DNA of 64,000 bases from Incurvaria masculella (lineage: Eukaryota > Arthropoda > Insecta > Lepidoptera > Incurvariidae). The notes under the pieces were generated by a model. That model saw only the letters and a list, made by a program, of their open reading frames with translations. It was not told the origin of the DNA and searched no databases. The stretch lies in the NCBI GenBank assembly GCA_946894095.1, contig OX335653.1:10297001-10361000 (forward strand), in the 5' to 3' direction. Made by a program: the position numbers and the translations under genes. Shown here one piece after another: positions 1 through 12,000 of the stretch (its first letter is position 1; the number at the start of each line of letters is the position of its first letter).

Positions 1-1261
1 ATTATGATGTTTTTGATTTACATTATGTTGTACATATATCAGACTTGGACGAGCTTATGCACAGAATTCATTATTCATAGTACAAAGAGCGCTTCCGGAA
101 TATTTTCTTGCAACATTTTTATACAGGTCGCATATTCTCGTCAGTTTTAGGCTATACGTATTTACGTTTAACCATGATTTTCTTTCTATCCGATTATATT
201 TTTAACAAACGAAATCGAATTATATTCTGTGCAAATTAATCTAAATTTAAATACCGAGCGTCGTCGTCGCTGTTGACTTTTATATTTAAATGCTGACCCG
301 TTTCAATCAATTTGATGATTACTTAACCAGAATCATAAATGTATGTGACCTGAATGGTCACATAAATGGTGAACATCTAATATGTATTCCTAGTGAGTAG
401 TTACTTTCACAAGAATGGCTCGATTTTCCCTTAAATTAAATTACTTTCATTATGAAGAGAAATGGAATATGCAAATGTGTGTTACAATAACATGTGCCTC
501 TTTGCGAATTCCGTCTAAATCAGACATATCTCTTACATTAAGGCTCATGAATTATGGATGATGACATTTAAGGAAAAATCACAAACCAATTTTCACAGTG
601 AAAACACATTGTCTTGCTGATAAAGCGCTCGCTCAATTAAACATTATAATTTTACCGGACGTTAAGTTACGCGAAAAAATCCTTTGTCTTAAATTTTTCG
701 TTTATAAAATATAATATACAAAAGTTGATTAAAAAAAATTAACTTGAAATACTTTAATAATTACCTACATTAAAGTCAACTTACGTTACTGAATGTCCGA
801 GAATATTAGTATATTTTTTGTTTTAGTTCGGTCCATACGTCAGTTAACGCCATTTTGGAATAAAAATGTTGGAAATTGAAACGAATATAGTAAAAAAGGT
901 TAGTTTTGCTGAGTTTACTTAGTATTTTGTTCTTTCTAATAGTGTGTTCGAACTTGTTTTGTTTTTCAATTTAGGGACTGCCGCGCGCAATTTTGTGATA
1001 AAGTAAAAAAAACCTTTTTGATTCATGTGTACATTGCTACGGTGTTAACTGGAAGTTGAACCATAGTCAATAAAAGTCTTGTGTCGCTGCCTTTTTGAGT
1101 TACTAATAAGTTGCTTGGCGCAGGTACTAAACTATGTGCAGATGTCTGCATTATGATATTAAATGTTAACAACACTGCTCCTAAAGTGCAGAAAAAAAGC
1201 AGACGTCCAGAACGATGTATTTATTATCAACGCAATCATAAATGAGCATTGTGATGATAAC
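1..1261. other. AT-rich, upstream part of the Ance-3-like locus; nothing recognised
   Basis: Presumably intron of the Ance-3-like gene, since its earlier exons must lie further upstream. No frame above 60 codons with coding character. Confidence 0.5.
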
Positions 1262-1827
1262 TTAAGAACGGCCCGTAAGCTATGCTCCCCATACAAACGT
1301 AGTTTACTAATCATTTGGAAACCGCTATTCCAATTAAATTGATATTTAATATCTAATATCAGGTAACAAATATCTGTGTCTGCATGCTTTTGTTTTTTTG
1401 AAAAATCCAAACCGAATGAAATGAATCAGTCAGTCAGTCAGTCAGTCAGTCAGCGTGTTTGCGTCCACTGCTGGACATACGCCTCTCCAATTTTCCTGCA
1501 GTCCTCCCGGCCTTCAGCGGTACGGAACCACTGCTTTCCGCCAGCGCACTTGATGTCGTCGTCTCACCTGGCGGGTGGTCTTCCCACACTCCGTTTTCCT
1601 GTCCACTAAAATGAATGCAAAAAGAAAATCTTCATACGAATTTTGTTTTCTCTGTGGTTTGACTCAGAATACATTTACCGAAAAAAAAAGGCATGCAGAC
1701 ACAGATATTTGTAGCCTAATATTAGATACCAAATATCAAGTAAGTTGGAACAGTGGTTTTCAAATCATTTGTAAACTACGTTAGTATGGGAGGCGAAATT
1801 TTCAGTTGCTTACGGGCCGACCTTAAA
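1262..1827. mobile_element. Foldback (MITE-like) element, family A, interrupted by a LINE tail
   Basis: Left end TTAAGAACGGCCCGTAAGC is inverted at the right end (GCTTACGGGCCGACCTTAA). The arms stay inverted for about 130 bases, sharing the CATACAAACGTAGTTTAC, GTTCCAA and ATATCTGTGTCTGCATGC segments. A related, uninterrupted copy lies at 38069-38413. No coding capacity. Confidence 0.72.
1426..1608 (-). mobile_element. LINE 3' fragment (reverse-transcriptase C-terminal tail)
   Basis: On the - strand one frame reads GRPPAR, a stop, DDDIKCAGGKQWFRTAEGRE and IGEAYVQQWT. This is the tail typical of insect non-LTR retrotransposons (GRP..RW.DDI...AG..W...A..R..W...GEAYVQQW), with Trp changed to stop. 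It ends in a (CTGA)n microsatellite at 1426-1454, as such 3' ends often do. It is nested in the foldback element. Confidence 0.68.
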
Positions 1828-1853
1828 TACTTATCCTGACACACAGCATCACG

Positions 1854-2244
1854 CGGCTCGTGGCCTTGTGGCGCGGGGACTTGCATAGAATACCAGAGGT
1901 CTGGGCCCGTTTATGCACCACTTTCTTTCTCTTTCTCAGTAGGATAAGTCTATTTCGGTTCTTGTCCATTTCGGTCATGGCCATTTCAGTTCGGAATCCA
2001 TGTAAAACTGTAGGCCCCCTTCCCCTACTAGGTGGTAGGGTTTAAGCCCTCCCGGGTTGTTACCATCGCATTGGATGGCAAGATAGTCGAAGCGGCAATG
2101 AAACATTGTCCTTGTTTTCCATCCAGTTCAATATAGCCGTGCTTCCATGGCATGGCACCTAACTGCTTCTGGAATGTGTGTACTGGGCTAATATCGTAAC
2201 GGTAGTTGTGTGGTATTAGCCATCTTTGTCAGGTTACATAAAAC
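1854..2244 (+). mobile_element. tRNA-derived SINE, copy 1
   Basis: Head CGGCTCGTGGCCTTGTGGCG (box A region) with a CCAGAGGTCTGGG box-B remnant. Then come the family landmarks ACTTTCTTTCTCTTTCT, CATGTAAAACTGTAGG, ACTAGGTGGTAGGG, ACCATCGCATTGGATG, TTTTCCATCCAGTTCAAT and GTGTGGTATTAGCCAT, with an A-rich end. It follows directly on the foldback element. Confidence 0.75.
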
Positions 2245-3839
2245 AAACACATATGAATTAATAAACAGCGTTCTGGACATCTGCCTTATTTTCTGTATTT
2301 TAGGGGTAATGTTGTTAAAACGAAATATCGAAATTCAGACGTATGAAAATGATTTAGTTCCTACATGCGCCTAGCAAGTATGCTGCGCTTAAAAATATTT
2401 AACAACTGCATAGCTCCGTTCGGGTAAATTTGATTATTGAAATTCCCGTGAAAACATCGCGGGCGTGTTATTCAAACGGTCAATTGAGAAAGAATTAAAA
2501 AATATTTGGGATTTTTTTTTTGTAAGAAATAAAACAAATACTTGGTTAGAAAAAAAAAACATAACTTGATATCAACAACAGCGCCACCTATACCCTGTCC
2601 AACTATATCTAAAAACGATCCAGGAGACAAAATTATTTATCAAAATCGGTCAAGTCAATTAGAATGAGAAGAATTACGAAAGCACAAACACCAAAATTGT
2701 GTGTCTAAACATGACGATTTCCGTAATTAGTACAGTGGAACTCGATAGACCTCCTCGATGGACCGGTTACACGAAGAAACGGCTGAGTTAATCAATGTTC
2801 AAACACGTCACTTTTAGTGAACAGCATAGAGTTCCTTCCATACTGTCCACAAAAATTGACGTGTTTGATCATACTTTGACGTTGATTTTAATTTTTTGTT
2901 CTTTCGTGCACTCGGACCTTAAAGTATACATACTTACATTCAAACATAAATTGAATACAATCTAGTTAATTGTTTGACACGAACGTAAGCGACACGTTTT
3001 TTAACTAGAGATAATAAACACGCGGTCCAATTAACTCGACTGGTGCATCGCTAATTTTCCGGCATTTCCCAGTATTACACGGCGGATCGATTTTAACGAA
3101 AATCGACGAGTCGGGTTCGAATCGCCAATTATTTCGGCGCTCGCTAGAATTATATTGGAAACTACTGGACGGTCGGTGCAAAAGTATAATGAAAATATCC
3201 GAACGCACACTGAATTGTTGATCGAGGGACATCCCAATACATAAATCTTCAGATACCGTGGGTCCTATATCATTTGCGCGAAAAAACTAATGCCTGCTAA
3301 ATAAAGCATATTCTTTTACCTTCTTCCATATCTAACAGAGTGGGTAAGCAGCGACATAAAATATAGGCCATACGATTTTCCGCGGCTGGAGACGCGCGCG
3401 TAAAATAAAACGTTTTCGTTTTTAGAAACCCTTTGTTTGCCTCTAACTTGCTGTCTGTGTTTCTCTCAACATATTTAAACTTTGCCAAAGAATATATTTA
3501 ATAGTGACTCTAATAATCGTGATAATTTTATGCAAGATAAGTTTGATGTTCTTCATAATTCATTTCATTATTATAGTGCCTTGAGAAATTTTAGCAAAAT
3601 GTTTAAAATACTTACTTTTTTAAAATCTACTTTCAATCCCTGGCTGACGTTTTAATACCTACTGGGTAATGTTTCAGTAACATTACCTGGATTAAATTTG
3701 ACTAAATACAGTCACATTTTTGTAATGGAGTCATTTAATTAGTCATTTAGTCATTTAACTAGTATTATCTCACTTATTTAAACACCTTTGTTCCATTTGA
3801 ACATATGATGTTAAAACATAAATGGAATATTCGCACAAC
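2245..3839. other. Intronic DNA without recognised features
   Basis: AT-rich. 3000-3235 is more GC-balanced and has overlapping short - frames, but I see no family motif or splice context. Possible non-coding conserved block. Confidence 0.4.
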
Positions 3840-4260
3840 TAAAAAAAATTTATTTGTTCCTCATTAATAATACGTTTCCCTTTAAAATAATCACCGTCTG
3901 ATGTAATACACTTCTGCCAACGTATTTTCCAATCATCAAAGCATTTCTTGAATGGTCTTATTGATATGGCTTTCAGTTCCTTCAGCGTTTGGGTATTTAT
4001 CCCCTTTATGGTAGCGAAACGTCGCCCTTTCAAAGTTCTCTTCATCTTTGGGAGCAGGAAAAGTCGTACGGCCAAGTTGAGCCATCAATATGCGGCCTGG
4101 GTTTTTGTCAAAACATTTCAAACATGCCACAGCGTGCACGCTCTCTCATGAGAGTATACGTTATAATGATGCAATTGAAACGAGATGTTAGTCCACAATT
4201 TTTGCTGATAGCCCCACGCCATCGAGTCCTAATCTTTAGGTAAAAAAATGTTATGAGAAC
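3840..4260 (-). pseudogene. Mariner-family transposase relic
   Basis: On the - strand the frame from 4075 to 3839 reads FLLPKMKRTLKGRRFATI, LKELKAISIRPFKKCFDDW and IRWQKCITSDGDYFKGKRI. This matches the C-terminal end of mariner transposases (PKLK...L..RF..I..I, LKAIP...F..CF..W..RW..CI...GDYF.GD). Upstream of 4075 the similarity continues in other frames (PRPHID.., FPAPKDEEN), so the copy is frameshifted and has lost its catalytic region. Confidence 0.75.
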
Positions 4261-4724
4261 CTTGATGTTAGATTGAATTTGACGGGCTTTTTTAAGTCTT
4301 TACTCTTCTAGACTATTCCGTTAGAGAGAAGATTCCGTTAGAGTAAGATCCTTTTGAGAAAAGAATTTCCTTTGCCAAATCTCTAATGGTGAACCGATGA
4401 ATGGAAAAAACAATTCGTTACATTTTTTAAGATTATTTTAGATGTTCTTGGCTGCCCATACCTCGTCATCTTCAAAGTCTTCACGGTCCTCTTCGAAACG
4501 TTTCTACAAGATTCTCGAAGAGGTCTCTAACATGCCAACCACAGCACAACATTTTTTTAACACACAATTTCGCTATGCCATTTTTACGCCGATTTTTTTT
4601 AAAAATATGAACGATGACAATATAACACGTCCTGCTAGTTTATCTATGAAATAATATTTTCTTCGGGAAGACGACCTGACACCTGATTTCAGGAACTAGA
4701 ACTTTAGGGCGTTCGTTTTTCAGG

Positions 4725-4990
4725 ATATATAAATGCGGAGATGTAGTCGGCGTTTTCTTTGTTAGGAGCAGAAATGCGAACATTGAGTCGGCGGAAGTTT
4801 TTTTAAGAGCCTAAATCCGTTTTTTCTTTATTTTTAGGAGTAAGATGCGAATTTCCCGCCGGCGCTGGTTTTTAAGGAGCCAAAATGGAGAGATTCTGTC
4901 GTTATTTATTTTAGTAACAGAAATGCGGAAATTCTGTCAGCGCGGGTATTATAGAAGGCAAAGTGCGAAGATTCCAGTGGCTTTCGTTAT
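4725..4990. repeat. Degenerate minisatellite, about 40-bp units
   Basis: Six loosely related units, each with AAATGCGRAGATT...GTCGGCG-like cores followed by a T-rich segment and AGGAGC (for example AGAAATGCGAACATTGAGTC, AGAAATGCGGAAATTCTGTC, AAAGTGCGAAGATTCCAGT). Unit length varies between 37 and 70. Confidence 0.5.
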
Positions 4991-4995
4991 TTTCA

Positions 4996-5172
4996 ACCGA
5001 CTTCAAAAAACGAGGAGGTTCTCAATTCGTCTGTATGTTTTTTTTTTATGTTTGTTACCTCATTGGTACCAGCTTTGGCCTGGGTGAACCGATTTTGATG
5101 ATAATTTTTTTTATTGAAAGCTGGTGCTTCCCATGTGGTCCCATTTTAATTTGGTTTAGTATCCATGAGATA
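4996..5172 (+). repeat. Lepidopteran interspersed repeat (CAACCGACTTC type)
   Basis: CAACCGACTTCAAAAAACGA, then GGAGGTTCTCAATTCGTCTG and a poly-T. This is a very common lepidopteran repeat sequence as I know it. A second weaker CCGACTTCAAAGAAAAAG piece follows at 5337-5360. Confidence 0.6.
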
Positions 5173-5917
5173 ATCATTAAAGTTTTACATTTGTATTAAT
5201 TAGGTGCGCGAAAAATGGACGAAAAACTCAACCGAATTCGATGATTCTTTTTTTATTGGAAAGGACGTAAGCACACAAGTAAGTGTACTTCAGATTCACT
5301 AAAAATAAACAAATAAAAAAAACCTTTAAAAAAATTACCGACTTCAAAGAAAAAGCACTAAAAAGTAAAAAAATAATTGCCATTTTTGTAGTTAGGATTA
5401 TTGTTATTTTTTGAGTTGGTTTTAAGAAGTCAGGTAGTTCCAGAATGGCGATTTTCACTTACGATTACGGGTTTATTTTAGTTTTTTCTATAATTGGTAT
5501 AAGCCTAAACTAATAATCTATTATAAATTATAATAAAGACTAATACAAATTGTCATATAAATCTGTATCCCTTACACACGTTGTAAAGAAAAATTCTGAT
5601 TAATTAACTAGAAATTGCCCTTACTAATGCAAATTTGTGCAACCAGATGGCATCCCATCATCCGCTGTTTTAAATAAAATTGCCAAATGTCTTAATTGAC
5701 ACTTAAGTTAGTTTTGAACCATATATAGATATATGGTCCAATATATTGGACCAAATATCTGACTCATGTTGCGAGATAGTAGTAAAAAGAGTCCAATCGG
5801 TCGGAGTAGTGTGTAAACTCTGGATAACTAATCAGATGGTGAACAATTGTTCAAAAATGTATTTTTATTGGTAAGACATATATTGTTAACACCCGTACTC
5901 ACTGTTGACGTGTGCAG
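5173..5917. other. Intronic DNA up to the first visible exon
   Basis: AT-rich, with a second weak CCGACTTC-type fragment near 5337-5440 and short palindromic ATATAGATATATGG near 5721. No coding signal. Confidence 0.4.
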
Positions 5918-6058
5918 ATGTGCGGCATGGGCTGGCGAGCGAGCGGGACGAGGCGCTGCGCCTGCGCATCAAGCGGTCGTGGGAGAGCAAGCTGCCGGAC
6001 GAGAGCGTCTACCTGACGCAGGTGTTGCCGCTGCTCAAAAATGCGTCCACCGTGAACG
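5918..6058 (+). CDS. Ance-3-like exon (first visible)
   Basis: Acceptor TGTGCAG precedes 5918 and donor G|GTACGT follows 6058. It encodes an ACE N-lobe segment running from DVRHGLASERDEAL to LLKNASTVN, which includes the potential N-glycosylation site NAS. It starts with the last two bases of a codon and ends after the first base of a Gly codon, so an upstream exon must exist outside the window. GC-rich codon usage contrasts with the AT-rich flanks. Confidence 0.82.
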
Positions 6059-9000
6059 GTACGTCCATGCAATTGCTCATTCTGTGGCTCTATGAGATCA
6101 CATCCTGTCCATTCACTAGCGGGCGCTTGTCGCCGTCTTGCATTCAAACTTTATAAAAAAATAAGTGTCATTTGGAAATATTAAAAGCCCTGTCTTACAA
6201 ACAAAATCCGGATATTTTAGTCACAAATCTGAAAATAAAAACCCTGCGTACCAAACAAAGTCTACTTGCAGATAATCCATTATAATCAACAGTCCTGAAA
6301 AAACGAGCTCGCCTGACTGCATGAACAAAAGGGTCAGCTGACAAAATACCCCACCTGGGAGCCAGTTATCTTATATAAACCAGGTCGTTTCAAAAAAAGG
6401 TGTGTCCAAGTTCAAATAAACGCGACAAAAACATAAGGTAAATTTAAAATAAACTGTACAAATGAAAAAAAAAACTAGAGGGCTGAGAATATACATAGCG
6501 GACTAAATATATTTATGTATATATATATTATATTATATATCGCAGTTTCATGCTGTGTATCCATGGGTACTGATATTCAGCTTTAATAGTGTACTGAATG
6601 CGAAGCTAATGGCAAAATTAATAAGGGGAAATTATAACGTTACATCAAGGTACAAATGAATGAGCAGTGGTAAAGGTTGGTAAGGCATTTAATGATAATT
6701 TTGAAAATTAACACCCTGGTCCGAATTGAATCGGCAAAATTCGACACTGACAGCCAGTGACCTCTAAAGCGTGAGCACTATAAACGGTATTGAGTGACGT
6801 AACGATGGCGTCATATCATTAACGGTGCACCATTTTCATAGTTGTCAGGGCGAATCGGACCGGGGCGGCGGCAGCGGTGGCAGCGGCGGGCGTGAAATTG
6901 CTATCAGTATCAATTGGGACCACAATGTAAATGGATTGTGCACCCACTATTATGTTCCCAGTATCTTGGTTCGCGATTCCGTTTCCGGTGGACATATCGC
7001 CCCGGTTGCGCAAGTGTAGTGAAGCAAAGAAAACATTGATTCTAAATGGCTATAAAAACAACTTTATTTTACTTTATATTATTACTCCATGATTCGTAAC
7101 CCATGTTAAACTGTAGGTCCCCCTACTTCCTAGGCGGTAAGGTCAAACCCGCCCGGGTATGTTACCATCGCATCAAATGAAGACATGGTCATGAAGCATG
7201 GAAAAATGACAGTGTTTTGCATCCATTTCAATGTAACCGTACCTATGAAGAGACGGTCCTGGCATGTCATCAAAGTCCCACTGAAAAGTGATGTTTCGGC
7301 TAATATAATGATAATAAGGATGGTATTTACCATACATAACCAGTCAGATTATTTAGAACGGTAAAATGAGAGCTCATTTATTTCTAAATCGAAATATTTC
7401 TTAGCCAATTAATCGTCAATTTTCATTCATTTTGTACAAATGGCCCCCGAAAAGTAAAAAATGTTGATAATACGTATAATAACATGTACCTTATAAATGG
7501 TTACCACAAAATTAAATACTGCAACAATGTCCTTAAAGTCGTCGATGACGTTAACACGTCAAATTTTGCACAATTTACGACGAAAACCTTCTTATAGTCA
7601 GGTTCAGCTTTACCAGATTCATATTTCTTTTATCTACTTAACATGTCTCGCTTGTCCGCCCTGTCAAGCCCTCGGAAAGCTCATGACTGGAATACAAATT
7701 GTTTCATGTCACCCTAACTTGGTCGTCACATAACATGTAAAATTTACACATATACACATTCTAAAATGATATCTTATAGTGTTACAATCAATGCTCCGAT
7801 TTTATCCGGGCGCTATTTCACTGGCAAAAATCCTCGTGTCCGCCCATAAATAAAAAGCGGGCGCAGCAGGCTACCTGCTGACGTCACGGGAGACCCGGCC
7901 GAAGACAAATATTTAGATTCCCCTTACAGCAGTGTAGGTAAAAAGAAAATACTAGTACCACGACCGCGACGTGCCACTCCGAAACGCTTGGCTTGACTCC
8001 AACTGTTACAAAATGGGCATAAACGAACGAAATTTATTGCGACACACCGATATAACTTATAGACGTGGTTCAGGAAGCGATCTTATTTCACGAAGATCAT
8101 ATAGATTAATTTATTGTTTCGCCGCGATACTGTTTGCGTGCCTCCTATGTTCAATTTGATAGCCTCACATCTGCATATTGATGATAATCATGATTGGAGG
8201 GGCAATTTTGCCCGAGAACAAAGTCTCTCCCAGACAGGTGCGGAAATCGAGCCGGTATAATGCACAAAAGGTGTTCGAAATTCTTGTTAAACGCTGATGG
8301 GTGATCGCTCTTATTTCTTACTTTCTGAGAAAAGTGCCAGTTGATGTGCTGGTGGAAAATAGCTCTTATTTCTTGCTTTCTAAAATTGTTTTGTAATCTG
8401 CGGCAGTTGAGGCTTTGTGGTCCGATTTTCGCAATCTTTTAATTCCGGACTTACAGACATTATTCAAATCTCTCAGCTTGCAAGAAATAAAACCCGAAAA
8501 CTCTAACGTTGTTTTCGTCCGAAACGCATGAAATAAGCTCACGAATTTTCGCCCATATAAAGTTACGAAATTGTGAAAATCCAACTAATGCAACATTCGC
8601 AAGGCATAGATAACACATATCTCTTAATAACGAAGAAATAATCCGCCTACGTTCCCAAGAAATCCTACCGAGCTACAGACCTGAAATTCGTGCGAATTTC
8701 CCTCTGTAGGGGAGAGTCTTCACTCATGAGCTTCAGCGATATTATGTTGATGAATGGAAATAGCTGTGGAAAAACTTGTTCGAGAAAATTGTTGTTGTTG
8801 TGTTAAGAGACAAGAGAAGATGATATAGATACATCACCTTTCTGGTCATGATACGTTCTTCCGGTGCTCGAGCATTTGTGTTCCACATACTTAAGCACTG
8901 ACTTAAGCTCCGTCATTAGTTCATCACTCATTCGTTCTACAAGTCCACAAATCCAAACCATCTCTAAATATGCATGTAATCCCAACTGAACATAAGTCGA

Positions 9001-12000
9001 TGTTTGTTCGCTTATGCATAGGCGTTGCTAATTGACCGCCCTACTGCAGGAGTGGCTCGTAGCCTAGTAGCGAACGGCTCGTAGCCTAGTGGCGCGGGGA
9101 CTGGCCCAGCGTACCAGAGGTCTGGGTTTAATTCCTCGCCCAGACGTGCACCACTTTCTTTCTCTTTCTGAGTTCGATAAGTGCATTTCGTCACAAATAC
9201 GAGTTGCTCCATGGTTCGGAATCCATGTAAAACTGTAGGTACCCTTCCCCTACTAGGTGGTAGGGTTTAAGCCTGCCCGAGTTGGTACCATCGCATTGGA
9301 TGAAAATATGGTCGAAGCGTTAATGAAAAATTGTCCATGTTTTCCATCCAGTTCAATGTAGCCGTGCTCATAAAGGGCAGGTGCTGGCATGGCACCCAAT
9401 TCCTTCGGGAATGTGGTGTATTTGGCTAATATTATAACGGTAGTTGTGTGGTATTAGCCATCCATGTCAGGTTGCATAAAAAAATGCCATAGTTATTAAC
9501 CATTTCAAGGAATTATCTTTCCACGTTTCCATATCTCAGCTTGACATGCTGCACGCTGTTCAGGTTACGACAGCGTGGAGGCGTACTGGGACGCGCTCGC
9601 GGAGTACGACGGCGGTATGGTGAAGGCGCGCGAGCTGTGGGGCAACGTGCAGCCGCTGTACGAAAAGCTGCACAAGTACGTCGCCATGAAACTGAAGGCT
9701 GCCGGCTTCACGATGAATACGGACACCACGATACCGGTGCACGCGTTGGGTGAGTACTCCGTGAAACACTTCTTTAATCGATACGTCACAAATCTGACAA
9801 CGGACGGATAATTGGTTCGAATCTTGCGAGCCGCACATTTATATAAACATATACTATTATGCTTGCTCTTGTTTCCGAGCCTCTCGCTCACTTTGATCGC
9901 GTTCCTTGACCAACAGTATCGTCAGCAAAAATATTTAGACGAAAGTTACTAGGTGTAATCATTTTGTATTTCATGAATTATATTTGTTGCATAAATGTAT
10001 CTCGCTTAATCTTTAAGTTCGAAAGATATCATGAATCTAAGTGCTTAAAACATAGAAGCTTTAATGCTCTATCATAAAACGTAGAAGATAGATCATTAAA
10101 GACAAATTGAATCATAATAAAAGTTGACTGAAAACAAAACTCCCTCCCATACTTTGTACCCTAGGTTGGGTACCAAATCGGGTTCTATTAACCATATTCG
10201 GCTTTAAAACCAATTGCTTCTAAATTATTAAACCGATCCAAACAAAGGCTTCTAGATTCAATAATTTATAAAAATGTCAACAAACCTGTCGTTCACAACA
10301 GAATTTTGTTTAAATAATAAAATAGCTAAAACATTTTATTTTTGAACTCAAAATAAATTGTCCTTCCGTATATATTATCTACAATTAAATAAATAATCCA
10401 ATTTCGATTCCGAGGTTTTAGGGTTCCGAGAAATGACACACGCAAATGAAACATAGGTGTTTAATATCAAACGTGGTAGGTATGTAATGGTAGTGGACAT
10501 CAAAATTCGATTTATTCGTAATAGAACAGTGGAAAATTATATGAAATATCCCTCGACTGGGGCGGCGGAAACAAAACAACAAAACATCGACGAAGTAACT
10601 AAGGTAACCTATAATTAGGTACAGCTTCCTGTTTTCTTGCTATCGATATTCGACCGCCTAGACTGAGAAACCCTTTTAAGGTGGCCCAACCCGCTCATCT
10701 CCCCATACAAAAGGGGAAAGAAGATCACGCCCATATTTCTTGTCAGAGATGCAAAATTTTGCTCAAAATAGCTTTATTTGATCGAACTAGATGTCTGATG
10801 ACCATTGGCATTGTAAAATAATGTTTGGTTTCTAAGTTATAAGGTCCGAAAGTTCGAATATTTTGCGCGTTTTATACAATAACTTTGGAGGTGGATTACG
10901 CAATGATAAAGTAAGAACATCTTAAAAAGATTAGTCATCAGACATAGGTTTTTTAATCAAGATTTATAAACTATTTGGTTTTTGTTAGATTTTTAACTAC
11001 AGCGGTCGTGGTTTACTTTTAGCTATAAGTCGTTTTGTAATTAAAATTTTCGTAAATCTTACCAAATCATACACTATGCACATTTTCTTTTTTGTGGACA
11101 TGTTGCATCTTCCTCATCACTGAGACTGAGAATTCTTATTCTTTGAAACAGAGAAGGTCCCAGAGCGCAACAGCACGGTTTTGTACCGTGCCCGCGATTG
11201 AGTTCGTCCCGCCGGGTTGGGCCGCCTTAATTGCCTCACATCCATCCGTCTGCTACAGACGAAATTATAAGGGGTACGCTCTGTACGTATGTTACAGTCT
11301 TGTAGTTCCTCCAGTTTTCAACGGTTGCGGGCATTCGTAAAGTTATAACACCGACGACCGTCGCGTTATGTACCAAGGGTAATGCAATTCATCACGAAAT
11401 ATCAGCATCGTTGAAAACTAAAAATTAAATTCATTTCATAAAAAAGTCACTTCATAAATAAACAAAAAAAAACCCGCTCGTTGATCGAACCCCGAACCCT
11501 TCGAATGTATAAATGCATGAAAGCGCCAGCCGTCACCGCGACTCCGCCCAACACGTGTACGCAGATGTAATCACACGAATTTGTTTTCGAGCGAACTCTC
11601 CTTTTATTTCCCTCCGCATCGCACCGAAGTTTCGAAATACGTTGACATTCGAAAGAGTACTCTATTCTATACTATAAATCACGTGTCCACAAATCGCAGC
11701 ATCACACAACTTAATATTTTGTATCGGCCAGACCTGGTTGTTTCCAAAATTCAAAACTAGGGGTTCTCTGAGCTGTAGACCTCGCTAGTCTGTCTATTTG
11801 AACATTTGACATTTTTGAACCTGTTTTTTTAAGAAACTGGCTCGACTAGAACATTCTATATAATTATCGAACCTGCACACAAAAATTTACGAGAATCAAT
11901 TGAGAAATGCGGCCTGTAGAGGAGAACAACCGGACATACGAAATCATTTTTGCTCGCTGATTTTTGCTCGCCTAATCTGAACCGGAGACGCACGCTCGAT

